A stretch of 64,000 bases of DNA from Terriglobus sp. RCC_193 (GCF_041355105.1 NZ_JBFUPK010000001.1:1364001-1428000), one strand, 5' to 3'; counted from the first letter of the stretch, positions 1 to 9,453 are shown. Numbers and translations: made by a program. Notes: generated by a model from the sequence alone, not told the origin.

Positions 1-1655
1 CCCTTCGTAATTCGCAGCAGATACACCACGTTGAGTCCCATCGAAAAAATGAACACAAACAAAACCAGTGCCACATGTTCCCGCAGAACCCAGCGCAGGC
101 TGCGCTCGTAAAGGCCGCGCAGCCAGTCGAACCAGCCCTCCACGATTCGATACAGCCTGCCGTGCTCCGACTCCTCGCGACGTTTTAGCAACAAGGAGCA
201 CAGCATCGGTGTGGTAGTCAGCGAGAGCAGCATAGAAATGAGAATCGCGATAGAGAGCGTAACGGCAAACTCGCGAAACAGACGACCGATGATGCCGCCC
301 ATCATCAGGATCGGGATGAAGACCGCGAGCAGAGACAGCGTGATCGAGACCACCGTGAATCCGACCTCCTGAGCGCCCTTGTAGGCGGCTTCAAGCGGCA
401 CGAGCCCCTCTTCGAGGTAGCGCGTGATGTTCTCCATGACAACGATCGCATCATCAATCACGAAGCCGGTCGAGATCGTCAGAGCCATCAGACTGAGGTT
501 GTCGAGTGAGTAGTGCAGCAGGTACATCGCTCCAAACGTGCCCACCAGCGAGATCGGAACGGCGATGCCCGGGATGATGGTGGATCTCCAATCGCGAAGG
601 AAGACAAACACCACCAGGATGACCAACACAATCGACAGGACGAGCGTGAACTCGGTATCGTGCAAGGAAGCACGGATCGTGGTCGTAGCGTCCATAATCT
701 GCGTAATGGATTGCCCCGCAGGAATTGCACTTCGCAAGGCAGGGAGCTGAGCCTTGATCCGATCTACCGTTTCGATAACGTTGGCACCGGGCTGTTTGAA
801 AATAATGAGATCAACTGAGGGTCGCCCATTCACGTAGCCGCTCGAGTGCAGATTCTCCGTTGAGTCGACCACATCTGCAACGTCCTCCAGACGGACAGCA
901 GCTCCATTTTTGGTACTCACGACTAGCTTCTTATAGTCGCCCGCCTTCGAGAGCTGGTCGTTCACTGTGATGTAGCTCGTCGTCTGTCCGTCAGCGACCG
1001 AACCTGTCGGTGTGTGAGCATTCTGATTCTTCAGGAACGAAGCGACCTCGGACAGGCTGAGACCGTAATGCTCCAGTTGCAAGGGGTTGATCTCCACCCT
1101 CACTGCCGGAAGAGTCGAACCCCCGATGGTGATTTGTCCGACACCTTGAATCTCCGCAATCTTTTGCTGCAGGATCGTGGAAGCCGAGTCGTAGAGCGCT
1201 CCGACCGAATAGGTGTCTGATTCGATCCCTAGGATTGCGATCGGAGAATCAGCAGAGTTTACCTTCCGATACGTGGGGTTGGATGGAAGGTTCGTTGGCA
1301 GGTACGTCCGAGCCGCGCTGATCGCAGCCTGCACTTCGCGGGCCGCCGCATTGATGTTCTTATCCAGCTCGAACTGGAGCGAAATGGTGCTCGAACCAGT
1401 GGAACTCTGTGAAGTCATTTCCGTGATGCCGGCGATATGGCCGAACTGACGCTCGAGCGGCGTTGCCACCGCAGCCGCCATTACATCCGGACTAGCGCCC
1501 GGCAGAGAAGCGTTGACGCTGATGGTTGGCGAATCGATCTGCGGCAATGGCGATACCGGAAGGGCATAGAACGCCAGGACTCCAGCCATTCCAATAGCTG
1601 CCGTCAGCAAAATCGTGGCAATCGGTCTGCGAATCGCGGGAGCGGACAGGTTCAT
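1..1655 (-). CDS. mdtC: RND efflux pump inner-membrane permease, MdtC-like (3' end outside window)
   Basis: Proton-driven drug exporter of the hydrophobe/amphiphile RND family, second permease of an MdtABC-type pump. The first 551 codons are present; the C-terminal half lies beyond base 1. The N-terminus reads MNLSAPAIRRPIATILLTAA, a TM1 typical of the family, followed by the periplasmic pore domain (PGASPDVMAAAVATPLERQ) and the TM4 motif GFVIDDAIVVMENITRYLEE, whose acidic pair takes part in proton relay. The ATG at 1655 overlaps the TGA of mdtB by 4 nt (ATGA), so translation is probably coupled. Function is inferred from family and operon context; the substrate is unknown. Confidence 0.93.
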   Translation of the reverse strand, partial: MNLSAPAIRRPIATILLTAAIGMAGVLAFYALPVSPLPQIDSPTISVNASLPGASPDVMAAAVATPLERQFGHIAGITEMTSQSSTGSSTISLQFELDKNINAAAREVQAAISAARTYLPTNLPSNPTYRKVNSADSPIAILGIESDTYSVGALYDSASTILQQKIAEIQGVGQITIGGSTLPAVRVEINPLQLEHYGLSLSEVASFLKNQNAHTPTGSVADGQTTSYITVNDQLSKAGDYKKLVVSTKNGAAVRLEDVADVVDSTENLHSSGYVNGRPSVDLIIFKQPGANVIETVDRIKAQLPALRSAIPAGQSITQIMDATTTIRASLHDTEFTLVLSIVLVILVVFVFLRDWRSTIIPGIAVPISLVGTFGAMYLLHYSLDNLSLMALTISTGFVIDDAIVVMENITRYLEEGLVPLEAAYKGAQEVGFTVVSITLSLLAVFIPILMMGGIIGRLFREFAVTLSIAILISMLLSLTTTPMLCSLLLKRREESEHGRLYRIVEGWFDWLRGLYERSLRWVLREHVALVLFVFIFSMGLNVVYLLRITK

Positions 1656-4600
1656 GCTTCCCCCGTGAGTGGAAGGTCGCCCTGAGCAGCTGGTTGGTTC
1701 TTCTTGTTGCCTTGTAGCTTCTGGCTGATCCGGTCAAACCAAAGATAGATAACGGGTGTCGTGTAGAGCGTCAGCGCTTGACTTAGTAGTAGACCGCCGA
1801 CCATGGCGACGCCAAGAGGTCTGCGTAGTTCCGCACCGATACCTCGACCGAGCGCCAAGGGAAGCCCCCCGAAGAGCGCTGCGAGGGTCGTCATCATAAT
1901 GGGTCGAAACCGAAGAAGGCTTGCGTTATAGATTGCGTCTTCTGGCGCCTTCCCGTCTACGCGCTCAGCATGAAGAGCGAAGTCGACCATCATGATCCCA
2001 TTCTTCTTCACAATGCCGATGAGAAGAACGATGCCGATGATGCCCACAATTCCCAGGTCCATGCGAAACAGCATGAGGGCTAGCAGTGCGCCTACGCCTG
2101 CCGAAGGAAGGGTGGAAAGAATAGTCAGGGGATGGATGAAGCTCTCATATAACACCCCCAGCACGATGTAGACCGTAACCAGCGCCGACAAGACGAGAAG
2201 ACCTTCGTTGGTCAGCGAGTTTTCGTAGCTGGCTGCCGTTCCTTGAAACTTTGTTTGCATGTTCACTGGCATCTTCAAGTCCGCTGCCGCTTTATTGACA
2301 GCGCTTACCGCTTGGCTCAGATGCACACCAGGCGCGAGATTAAAGGAGATCGTGATAACTGGAAACTGCGACTGCCGGTTGACGGTTAGCGGTGTCAGTG
2401 ACTTCTTTATGGATGTGAACGAAGCCAGCGGCACAGGGCGTGCTGTCTGCGAGGTGCTGCTGCTCGAAGTGTTTGCGCCTCCGCTCGCCGAACCCGAGCC
2501 GCCACCTTGAGAGGTACCTGCAGTTGATGAGCTCCCGCCAGTCGAAGACGTGTTGAGCGAGGATGTACTTCCGCTGGTAGCCGTGGTCTGCAAGACGGTA
2601 CTGCTCGACGTTGCCCCCGAGATCGCTCCGGTCTGCACGGAGCTGCTCAGTTGGCTGTTCGCTGTTGTGGTCGTCAGTGTAGAGGTGCTCGACGTTGTAG
2701 AACTCACACCGCTCATACTGCTCGCGGAGAGCTGTGAATTCGTCGAAGACGATGAAGACGTTCCGCCCTGTCCAGAACCACCTGCATTTCCACCAGAAGA
2801 ATTGCCGGAACTGCTCGAAGACTGGAGATAGATGTCATTGAGTCGGTCCACACTGGACTGAAACTTGGGATCGGCTTCCAAAATGACGTGATACTGATTT
2901 GTTTGCGTGTACAGCGTTGTGATCTGCCGTTGCCCAAACGCGTCATAGAGCGTGTTGTCCAGCGTCTGGGGATTAATGCCGAGACGGGATGCGGTGACTC
3001 TGTCGACATTGATGGAAACTGCATTCCCATTCGGCAGTTCGTCCGTAGCCACATCCTGCAATTGCGACAGTGTGCGCAGCTTGGCGACAAGCTGTGCAGA
3101 CCACTTCGTCAATTCAGCGCCGTCAGAATCTTCAATCGTGTACTGGTACTGCGTACGACTGACACGGTCTTCTACCGTAAGATCCTGCACCGGTTGCAGG
3201 AAAGTCTGTATCCCGGTAAGCCGGTTGAGCTTTGGACGGAGCCTCTGGATGATGTCTGTGGCCGAAGCACCTCTCGTCGAAAGATCTTTCAGGTTGATTT
3301 GCATGCGGCCTGTATTGGGCGTTGTGTTCGAGGCGTCCACGCCGATGAACGATGAGATCGATGCGACGGCAGGGTCATCGAGGATGACTCGGGCCACTGA
3401 TTGTTCACGGTCCCGCATAGCGTCGAAGCTGGTCGTCTCAGGGGCCTGTGTGATTACCTGAATGATGCCGGTGTCCTGCGTCGGGAAGAACCCTTTAGGG
3501 ATGAAGTAATACAACAGGCCGGCCACAACGATCATGCTGAAGGCGATCACCAGCACCACAGTTTGACGGCCAAGCACCCAACGCAGGGTCCGTCCATAAA
3601 AACCGATGATCCGGTCGAACTGCCGCTCCGACCATTTGTAGAAGCGAGTTTGTTCTTTCGGATCGGTGTGCTTCAGGAGCATCGACGACATCATCGGCGT
3701 TAACGTCAGAGATACGACTGCGGAGATGATGATGGTAACGGCTAGGGTGACAGCGAATTCTCGGAACAGGCGGCCCGTGATATCTCCCATGAACAACAGT
3801 GGGATCAAGACCGCGATAAGTGAGACCGTGAGCGAGAGGATAGTGAACCCAATCTCCTCTGCCCCCTTGAGTGCAGCTTCAATCGGGCTCAACCCTTCTT
3901 CGAGGTATCGGCTGACGTTTTCAATCATGACGATGGCATCATCCACAACGAAGCCGGTGGAAATGGTCAAGGCCATCAAGGTGAGGTTGTTGAGGCTGTA
4001 TCCCAGCGCGTACATCGCGGCGAAAGCACCAATCAGCGACAATGGCACTGCAACTGCCGGAATGATTGTTGCCCGCCAGGATCGCAGAAATACATAGATC
4101 ACCGCGACGACAAGACCAATGGTCAGGAACAGTTCAAACTCCACATCGTCGACCGAAGCGCGGACGGTCGTTGTGCGATCGGTGAGCGTGTGGACTTCCA
4201 CCGCCGCAGGGAGACTTGCTTGAAGTTGCGGCAGCAACGCTTTGATGGAATCTACGACCTTGATTGTGTTGGCATTGGACTGTCGCTGGATGTTCACGAT
4301 AATCGCTGGCGTCGTATTCATCCACGCTGCCAGGTTCGCGTTCTCAACCCCATTCGTGATCTTTGCCACATCAGGCAGCATGACGGCTGCCCCATTGCGG
4401 TATGCGACTACAACTTGGTTGTACTGGTCGGCGGAGGTCAACTGATCGTTGGCGTCGATCGTGTACGCCTGCTGCGCCCCGTTCAGGCTGCCTTTGGCTG
4501 TGTTAACACTCGTGCCGGTAATCGCTGTGCGCACGTCTTCCAGGGTTAGACCATAAGAGGAAAGTGCCACAGGATTTGCTTGAATGCGGACCGCAGGCTT

Positions 4601-5143
4601 TTGTCCGCCTTGGATCGTGACCAGACCGACGCCGGCGAGCTGGGAGATCTTGGGTGCTAAACGCGAATCCGCGAGATCTTGCACTTGGCTCAACGGCATC
4701 GACTTTGAGGTCAGCGCGAGTGTCAACACGGGCGCGTCGGCGGGGTTGGTTTTGCTGTAGGTCGGCGGGATGGGCAAGTCTGTCGGCAAATAGGAGTTTG
4801 CGGCGTTGATTGCAGCCTGCACCTCCTGTTCTGCAACATCGATGTCTTCGGTCAGGTCGAACTGCAGCACAATGACCGAAGCACCGCCCGACGAGGTGGA
4901 TGCCATCTGCGAAAGGCCCTGCATCTGACCGAACTGCTTTTCTAAAGGACCAGTAACGGTCGAACTCATCACGTCCGGACTGGCACCCGGATAAAGAGTC
5001 TGAACTTGGATGGTGGGATAGTTGACTTCTGGCAGCGCGGAGATCGGCAATTGCCGGTATGCCACGATACCGACTAGGAGGATCGCCACCATGAGAAGAA
5101 TTGTGGCTACCGGCCGTGTGATGAAAGGCCGCGAAATGTTCAT
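1652..5143 (-). CDS. mdtB: RND efflux pump inner-membrane permease, MdtB-like, with long low-complexity insert
   Basis: First permease of the MdtABC-type pump, 1163 aa, about 120 longer than usual family members. TM1 (ATILLMVAILLVGIVAYRQL), the pore domain, the TM4 motif GFVVDDAIVMIENVSRYLEE and the second half with KKNGIMMVDFA are all intact. The extra length is one insert, about residues 775-901 (bases 2441-2821), made almost only of Ser, Thr, Gly, Ala, Asn and Gln. It sits between DIYLQ and RPVPLASF, that is in the periplasmic docking-domain hairpin just before the conserved VPL strand. The reading frame continues through it. The start is the ATG at 5143, which shares one base with the mdtA stop (TGATG). 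Confidence 0.95.
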   Translation of the reverse strand: MNISRPFITRPVATILLMVAILLVGIVAYRQLPISALPEVNYPTIQVQTLYPGASPDVMSSTVTGPLEKQFGQMQGLSQMASTSSGGASVIVLQFDLTEDIDVAEQEVQAAINAANSYLPTDLPIPPTYSKTNPADAPVLTLALTSKSMPLSQVQDLADSRLAPKISQLAGVGLVTIQGGQKPAVRIQANPVALSSYGLTLEDVRTAITGTSVNTAKGSLNGAQQAYTIDANDQLTSADQYNQVVVAYRNGAAVMLPDVAKITNGVENANLAAWMNTTPAIIVNIQRQSNANTIKVVDSIKALLPQLQASLPAAVEVHTLTDRTTTVRASVDDVEFELFLTIGLVVAVIYVFLRSWRATIIPAVAVPLSLIGAFAAMYALGYSLNNLTLMALTISTGFVVDDAIVMIENVSRYLEEGLSPIEAALKGAEEIGFTILSLTVSLIAVLIPLLFMGDITGRLFREFAVTLAVTIIISAVVSLTLTPMMSSMLLKHTDPKEQTRFYKWSERQFDRIIGFYGRTLRWVLGRQTVVLVIAFSMIVVAGLLYYFIPKGFFPTQDTGIIQVITQAPETTSFDAMRDREQSVARVILDDPAVASISSFIGVDASNTTPNTGRMQINLKDLSTRGASATDIIQRLRPKLNRLTGIQTFLQPVQDLTVEDRVSRTQYQYTIEDSDGAELTKWSAQLVAKLRTLSQLQDVATDELPNGNAVSINVDRVTASRLGINPQTLDNTLYDAFGQRQITTLYTQTNQYHVILEADPKFQSSVDRLNDIYLQSSSSSGNSSGGNAGGSGQGGTSSSSSTNSQLSASSMSGVSSTTSSTSTLTTTTANSQLSSSVQTGAISGATSSSTVLQTTATSGSTSSLNTSSTGGSSSTAGTSQGGGSGSASGGANTSSSSTSQTARPVPLASFTSIKKSLTPLTVNRQSQFPVITISFNLAPGVHLSQAVSAVNKAAADLKMPVNMQTKFQGTAASYENSLTNEGLLVLSALVTVYIVLGVLYESFIHPLTILSTLPSAGVGALLALMLFRMDLGIVGIIGIVLLIGIVKKNGIMMVDFALHAERVDGKAPEDAIYNASLLRFRPIMMTTLAALFGGLPLALGRGIGAELRRPLGVAMVGGLLLSQALTLYTTPVIYLWFDRISQKLQGNKKNQPAAQGDLPLTGEA

Positions 5144-6447
5144 CAAGCGGGCCCCATCATCCCAGCAGCACCGCCAGCGCCGACAGTGACCTTTGCGCCA
5201 TCCGTCAGTCGATCAAAGTTGCTGGTGACTACTGTGTCGCCGGCGTTGACTCCTTCAACCGCGCTCTGTCCAGCTTCGGTGTTGATGACGGTGATGTTGT
5301 GCAACGCGACAGTTGAATCGGCCTTCACCAGGTATACAAACGCCTGCTGGCCGTTGTACTGCACTGCACCCGTCGGAACGAGTTTTGCGTTTTGGAGCGT
5401 ATCGATCAGCAATCGCGCATTGACGAACTGATTGGGATAGAGCGATTCCGAACGATTGTCGAATTGGGCACGCAGTCGAACCGTACCAGTGCTTGTATCC
5501 ACTTGGTTGTCGAGCGTGAGCAACTTACCTGATGCGAGCTTTGTTGTCTGGGACCGGTCTAACAAAGACACCGGCAACGCCCCGTGACCCGACCTAGTTT
5601 TCTCTTGAATCTTGGGAAGATGATCTTCGGCCACGGAAAATACGACGGTGATCGGATCGAGCTGCGTAATTGTCGCAATCGTCGTAGAACTGCCGGAAAA
5701 GATCGTGCTGCCCATATCTACGAGGCGTAGACCGATCCGGCCAGTGATGGGTGCGATGATGTGGCAGTAGCTTAACTGAACTTGGTAGTACTTCACCTGT
5801 CCTTCGTCATTTGCTACAGTGCCCTCATACTGCTTTACCGTGGCGGATTGATCGAACACGGTCTGTTCGGCAATCGCATGATCCTTGAGGGCTTCCTGAT
5901 AGCGCCGCAAGTTCGTGCGTGCCTGATCCAGCACCGCGCTGTCACGTGCGAGGCTGCCTTGCGCTTGCTGTAGCTGAGCTTCCGTTGGACGCGGATCGAT
6001 CTCTGCAAGGACTTGTCCCTTCAGGACAATCTGACCTTCGCGATACTTCACAGCGAGCACACGGCCACTCACCTGGCTATACACGTTCACGGTCGCGACA
6101 GGTGTCACCGTTCCGAGAGCATCGAGGAAGATGTCCATCTGTCCCGACTGGACCTTTGTCGCTGTGACGGATGTACTGTTATTCGTAGCCGCCATAACCG
6201 CAGCCGGCCCGCCCTTGGCAGACATTCCTTTGGGCGAACTACCACCCGGTCCGGACGGTCCACCTGGGCCACCCCCACCCGGGCCCATTCCCGGAGGCAT
6301 GCCTCCGGGCGGCATTGTCGGAAGGAACAGAGGAATCATCAATAGGCCGCAAACCAGCAACGCGAGACCCCACGCCATCCACCTCCGCCTGGTCGACTTG
6401 GGGTGTGGATCGTCATCATTTGGCACTTGAGATATTTGTTGCTGCAT
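5143..6447 (-). CDS. mdtA: RND efflux membrane fusion (periplasmic adaptor) protein, MdtA-like
   Basis: Periplasmic adaptor that links the MdtB/MdtC permeases to an outer-membrane channel; 434 aa. It has a single N-terminal membrane anchor at about residues 24-44 (MAWGLALLVCGLLMIPLFLP). A Gly/Pro/Met-rich linker of about 35 residues follows, then the lipoyl/coiled-coil hairpin (YREGQIVLKGQVLAEIDPRP, then EAQLQQAQGSLARDSAVLDQ) and the beta-barrel region (APITGRIGLRLVDMGSTIF). The Gly/Pro linker is longer than in enterobacterial MdtA. No outer-membrane factor gene is visible, though one could lie beyond base 1. An AGAGG-type ribosome site lies just before the ATG. First gene of the mdtABC operon, divergent from the response regulator. 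Confidence 0.94.
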   Translation of the reverse strand: MQQQISQVPNDDDPHPKSTRRRWMAWGLALLVCGLLMIPLFLPTMPPGGMPPGMGPGGGGPGGPSGPGGSSPKGMSAKGGPAAVMAATNNSTSVTATKVQSGQMDIFLDALGTVTPVATVNVYSQVSGRVLAVKYREGQIVLKGQVLAEIDPRPTEAQLQQAQGSLARDSAVLDQARTNLRRYQEALKDHAIAEQTVFDQSATVKQYEGTVANDEGQVKYYQVQLSYCHIIAPITGRIGLRLVDMGSTIFSGSSTTIATITQLDPITVVFSVAEDHLPKIQEKTRSGHGALPVSLLDRSQTTKLASGKLLTLDNQVDTSTGTVRLRAQFDNRSESLYPNQFVNARLLIDTLQNAKLVPTGAVQYNGQQAFVYLVKADSTVALHNITVINTEAGQSAVEGVNAGDTVVTSNFDRLTDGAKVTVGAGGAAGMMGPA

Positions 6448-6510
6448 GGGCCTCTCGTAGGGGAGCTCTTTATCCCTCTACTAAGAGATATCGGACTGTA
6501 GGCGTGCGGT

Positions 6511-6550
6511 GGTAACGATGGGTCACCAACTGTAACGAAGTGTCACCGGC
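6511..6550. promoter_or_regulatory. Four tandem 10-bp repeats, probable response-regulator operator
   Basis: Four head-to-tail decamers run without gaps: GGTAACGATG, GGTCACCAAC, TGTAACGAAG and TGTCACCGGC (consensus kGTmACsrwk). They lie between mdtA (start 6447) and the response regulator (start 6600). A TATAAG hexamer at 6581-6586 would be a -10 for the regulator gene. OmpR-family regulators bind direct repeats with a 10-11 bp period, so autoregulation together with control of the pump is the natural reading. The same decamer recurs at 9424-9453 and 9563-9592. The repeats are seen directly; the binding protein is inferred. Confidence 0.7.
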
Positions 6551-6599
6551 TATTTCCTCTTCGTACTTTCAAGCGCAAACTATAAGAGAGGGGGAGCCA

Positions 6600-7337
6600 A
6601 TGGCAGAGGTGCAAAGTGTTAACCGAGATCGAGTGCTCGTCATTGATGACGACGTCAAACTCTGCAAAATGCTCGATGATTACCTAACCCGCCACGGCTG
6701 GGAAGTTACGACCGCGCATACTGGTGCATCCGGAATGGAGGCCGCGAGAATGGTGCGCGCTGAGCTTGTCATCCTCGATGTCATGCTTCCCGACTTTGAC
6801 GGCTTCGAAGTCTTGCGCCGGTTGCAGCGAGAGATGACCCCCCATGTCCTCCTATTAACCGCAAGGGGCGAAGAGATTGATCGGATTGTCGGACTTGAAA
6901 TGGGGGCAGACGACTATCTTCCAAAGCCGTTCAACGCACGTGAATTGCTTGCCCGGATGCGAGCGGTCATTCGCAGGGCGCACGTTGTGCCGCGAGCCAA
7001 CCTTCCCTCAGGTGAAGCGACCCCTGGTTTTTCGATTGACGCTACCAACCGTCACATTCTGTTTTATGACCGTCCCATTGACCTCACCGACGTGGAGTAC
7101 CTTCTGCTGCGCATCTTTCTGGCGCATCCTGGTGAAGTATTGAATCGCGACATGCTTTGTATGGAAGCCCTTCAGCGCCCACACCGCGCTTACGACCGAA
7201 GTCTCGATATGCATGTCTCGCGACTCCGCAAGAAGCTAGAAGCTCTCCCAAGCTTTCGGGGCGGCCTAATAGCCATACGCAGTAATGGTTATCTCTTCTC
7301 TCCCTCCATGCCTGAAGCGCGACCTGAAGACATCTAG
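6600..7337 (+). CDS. OmpR-family response regulator (CpxR/BaeR-like)
   Basis: Transcriptional regulator of a two-component pair, 245 aa. The receiver domain (about 12-125) carries the acidic triad IDDD (16-18), the phospho-acceptor Asp60 in VILDVMLPDFDG and Lys109 in DYLPKPFNARE. A winged-helix DNA-binding domain follows (about 140-240; LTDVEYLLLRIFLAHPGEV and RSLDMHVSRLRKKLE). The ATG at 6600 follows a GAGAGGGGGAG ribosome site, and upstream in-frame codons lack one. The kinase gene starts 8 bp downstream. Divergent from mdtABC, which it probably controls through the decamer repeats. Confidence 0.95.
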   Translation: MAEVQSVNRDRVLVIDDDVKLCKMLDDYLTRHGWEVTTAHTGASGMEAARMVRAELVILDVMLPDFDGFEVLRRLQREMTPHVLLLTARGEEIDRIVGLEMGADDYLPKPFNARELLARMRAVIRRAHVVPRANLPSGEATPGFSIDATNRHILFYDRPIDLTDVEYLLLRIFLAHPGEVLNRDMLCMEALQRPHRAYDRSLDMHVSRLRKKLEALPSFRGGLIAIRSNGYLFSPSMPEARPEDI

Positions 7338-7345
7338 CCCTACCT

Positions 7346-8749
7346 ATGCGGACCTTCTTCCTCCAACTCTTCCTCTCTTTCTGGCTCGCCACCATTGCGG
7401 TCTTTGTGGGCGCCACGATCTTCTTCCCGGGAGATGCACCACAATCTCCCGGTGCGATGCAGGCTCTCTTCATGAATTCGGCCCAGCATTCTCTTGCGGT
7501 GGCCCTAGAGGACTACCGTTCACACGGGTGTGCTGCCGCTTCGCTTGCTGATCCCCTAACGCTTGTTGCTAACGATCAGGGAACCCCGCTCTGTGGTCGA
7601 TCTTTATCTCCCCTCGAACAAAATGTACTTCGTCAATCAATCGCCAAACGCGCATTGACCGGCGTGAAGGACGGTGGGCAATGGATTCACGCGCTGCCCA
7701 TGACTACCGGACCCGACCGACACTGGTTCCTTGTTCTGCGATCTCCTGTGAGTCGTCCCTTGTGGTTTCCACCGTTCCCTAAAAGTGCCCTACCGGTCTC
7801 TATTTTGGTGACGTTCCTTTTTGCATATCTGCTGACACGTCCGCTTCGCTCATTGTCAAAGGCTTTCCGCACATTCACTGCGGGAGATCTCGATACACGA
7901 CTGCCTGTGACCGGACCCTCGCGATTAGGACAATTCGATAGCGCAGACATGCGGACGTTGATGTCAGATTTCAACAGCATGGCGGATCGTGTCACGGAAC
8001 TGATCGAGGCTCAGAAGATGCTTGTGCGTGACGTTTCTCACGAACTGCGCTCTCCCCTGGCACGCCTCTGCATGGCGATTGAACTTGCCCGTGAAGATAG
8101 CCATGTTGATCAATCCCTCTTCGATCAGATGGAACAGGAAGCCGAGAAGGTCAACGCGCTTATCGGGGAGATGCTTACGCTCTCGTTGCTGGAGAGTACT
8201 CGGCAAGCCCCTCGCCCCGACAGCATGGACATGCGTGTATTGATCGAGGAGCTACTTGACAACGCGAATTTCGAGGCACATGCACGGGGCTGCGAGATTC
8301 ACTTCCTCAGTAATGCCACAGACACTCACATGACGGGACAGCCAGAAATGCTGAGCCGTGCGGTGGAAAACATCTTGCGTAATGCCGTCCGTTATACGCC
8401 GCCGGGCGGTCTGATCGAAGTGGTCCTTAGCGATTTCAGTTCGACGGAAGCGGCGGCTGTCGAGATCGAGTCAGCAGGTCTAAAGATCGCAATCAGGGAC
8501 ACAGGGCCCGGAATTCCGCTCGACCATATATCCCACATTTTCCGGCCCTTCTATCGAGTCGATATGGCACGGTCAGAGAGTTCCGGTGGATTCGGTGTGG
8601 GATTGGCAATCGCGGAGCGCGCGATTCATCTGCACGGAGGCAAAATTGCCGCGAGCAATCGTCCTACGGGAGGGCTCAGTGTCGAAATGCTAATTCCGCG
8701 CACACAGCCTTCCTCTGACGATGTTCTCTTGGAGATTCAGGCCAGCTAA
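7346..8749 (+). CDS. Sensor histidine kinase (CpxA/BaeS-like)
   Basis: Membrane-bound sensor kinase, 467 aa, partner of the preceding regulator (8-bp gap). TM1 is at about 5-28, a periplasmic sensor domain of roughly 115 residues follows, and TM2 is at about 148-166. Then come a HAMP domain (TRPLRSLSKAFRTFTAGDLD), a dimerisation/phosphoacceptor domain with His232 in VSHELRSPLARL, and a catalytic ATPase domain with N box ENILRNAVRYTPPGG, G1 box DTGPGIP and G2 box GFGVGLAIAER. All catalytic boxes look intact. The signal sensed cannot be read from the sequence; envelope stress or pump substrates are guesses from the context. Confidence 0.95.
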   Translation: MRTFFLQLFLSFWLATIAVFVGATIFFPGDAPQSPGAMQALFMNSAQHSLAVALEDYRSHGCAAASLADPLTLVANDQGTPLCGRSLSPLEQNVLRQSIAKRALTGVKDGGQWIHALPMTTGPDRHWFLVLRSPVSRPLWFPPFPKSALPVSILVTFLFAYLLTRPLRSLSKAFRTFTAGDLDTRLPVTGPSRLGQFDSADMRTLMSDFNSMADRVTELIEAQKMLVRDVSHELRSPLARLCMAIELAREDSHVDQSLFDQMEQEAEKVNALIGEMLTLSLLESTRQAPRPDSMDMRVLIEELLDNANFEAHARGCEIHFLSNATDTHMTGQPEMLSRAVENILRNAVRYTPPGGLIEVVLSDFSSTEAAAVEIESAGLKIAIRDTGPGIPLDHISHIFRPFYRVDMARSESSGGFGVGLAIAERAIHLHGGKIAASNRPTGGLSVEMLIPRTQPSSDDVLLEIQAS

Positions 8750-8800
8750 GGGCCCACTGGACAACGGCAGCAGTACAGATCATTACGCAGCTGTAGCTGT

Positions 8801-9340
8801 TCAATGCGCGGGTGAATTGCCGCGGGTCCTGGTCTCTGACGCTGCACCCGCCGTTTCGGGAGACCGTCGTATCAACGTCGGTGTGCCATGATTTCGCTCC
8901 GTTCGCACAAGCAAAGGCATGGAAATCTCGTTTTGAGTCATGAAAGTCGTCACTGATCTGATTGAGGACTTCAATTCGCCTGCCTCGGCCCAGATCTCGT
9001 AATCATGCTCCAAAGACAAAGAACCAAAATGAAATGCTCCGGCGGAGTCAACTGTAGCGACAAGGATTGATTTTCCTTGTACATCCTTGAGATAGACCAT
9101 TGCGCCGGACACCACTTGACCGTCTCCGTCCTTGACCAAGCCAAGGATCGTCCGATGTGGCGCATATCGAGGACCGTTGTAAGCACCTCCATAACGAATC
9201 GTCACCACTGGCTTGAAAGGCGGGGGTGGCCCGTAGCCCTGAGCTGCGGCAGAGATCATTCCTGGAAAAAACATCGATACCGTGATTGTGAGTATGAAGG
9301 AATACGTGGATTCACTGGGATGTGAAGCGGAAAAGAACAT
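8801..9340 (-). CDS. Exported protein with carboxypeptidase-regulatory-like (Ig-like) domain
   Basis: Unnamed family, 179 aa. A hydrophobic N-terminal segment (about 13-34, ending SAAAQG) looks like a signal peptide. The middle (HRTILGLVKDGDGQVVSGAM onward to about residue 120) has the pattern of a transthyretin-like beta-sandwich common in Acidobacteria and Bacteroidetes exported proteins. The C-terminus is polar and repetitive in Thr/Arg. The ATG at 9340 has a strong AGGAGGT site 9 nt upstream, which decides against the upstream in-frame ATG. Two clusters of the decamer repeat found at the pump promoter lie upstream (9424-9453 and 9563-9592), so it is a likely member of the same regulon. 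Confidence 0.75.
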   Translation of the reverse strand: MFFSASHPSESTYSFILTITVSMFFPGMISAAAQGYGPPPPFKPVVTIRYGGAYNGPRYAPHRTILGLVKDGDGQVVSGAMVYLKDVQGKSILVATVDSAGAFHFGSLSLEHDYEIWAEAGELKSSIRSVTTFMTQNEISMPLLVRTERNHGTPTLIRRSPETAGAASETRTRGNSPAH

Positions 9341-9423
9341 CGTCTGGCACCTCCTGGAGCCGTGGGGCACCGACGGCTCGCATAATCACATGTCCCAGTA
9401 AAGACCATATGGAGTCGTCCGAA

Positions 9424-9453
9424 GGTCACGATTGGTCACGTCTCGTCACGAGG
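9424..9453. promoter_or_regulatory. Three tandem 10-bp repeats (same motif as pump operator)
   Basis: GGTCACGATT, GGTCACGTCT and CGTCACGAGG follow each other without gaps, matching the kGTmACsrwk decamer at 6511-6550. The site is 84 bp upstream of the ATG of the exported protein on the minus strand, a suitable distance for an activator or repressor of that gene. Confidence 0.65.

Noticed and set aside
2441-2821. Frameshift or assembly error as the cause of the MdtB insert
   Set aside because: The same frame resumes with the conserved VPL segment and length is a multiple of three, so it reads as a true in-frame insert.
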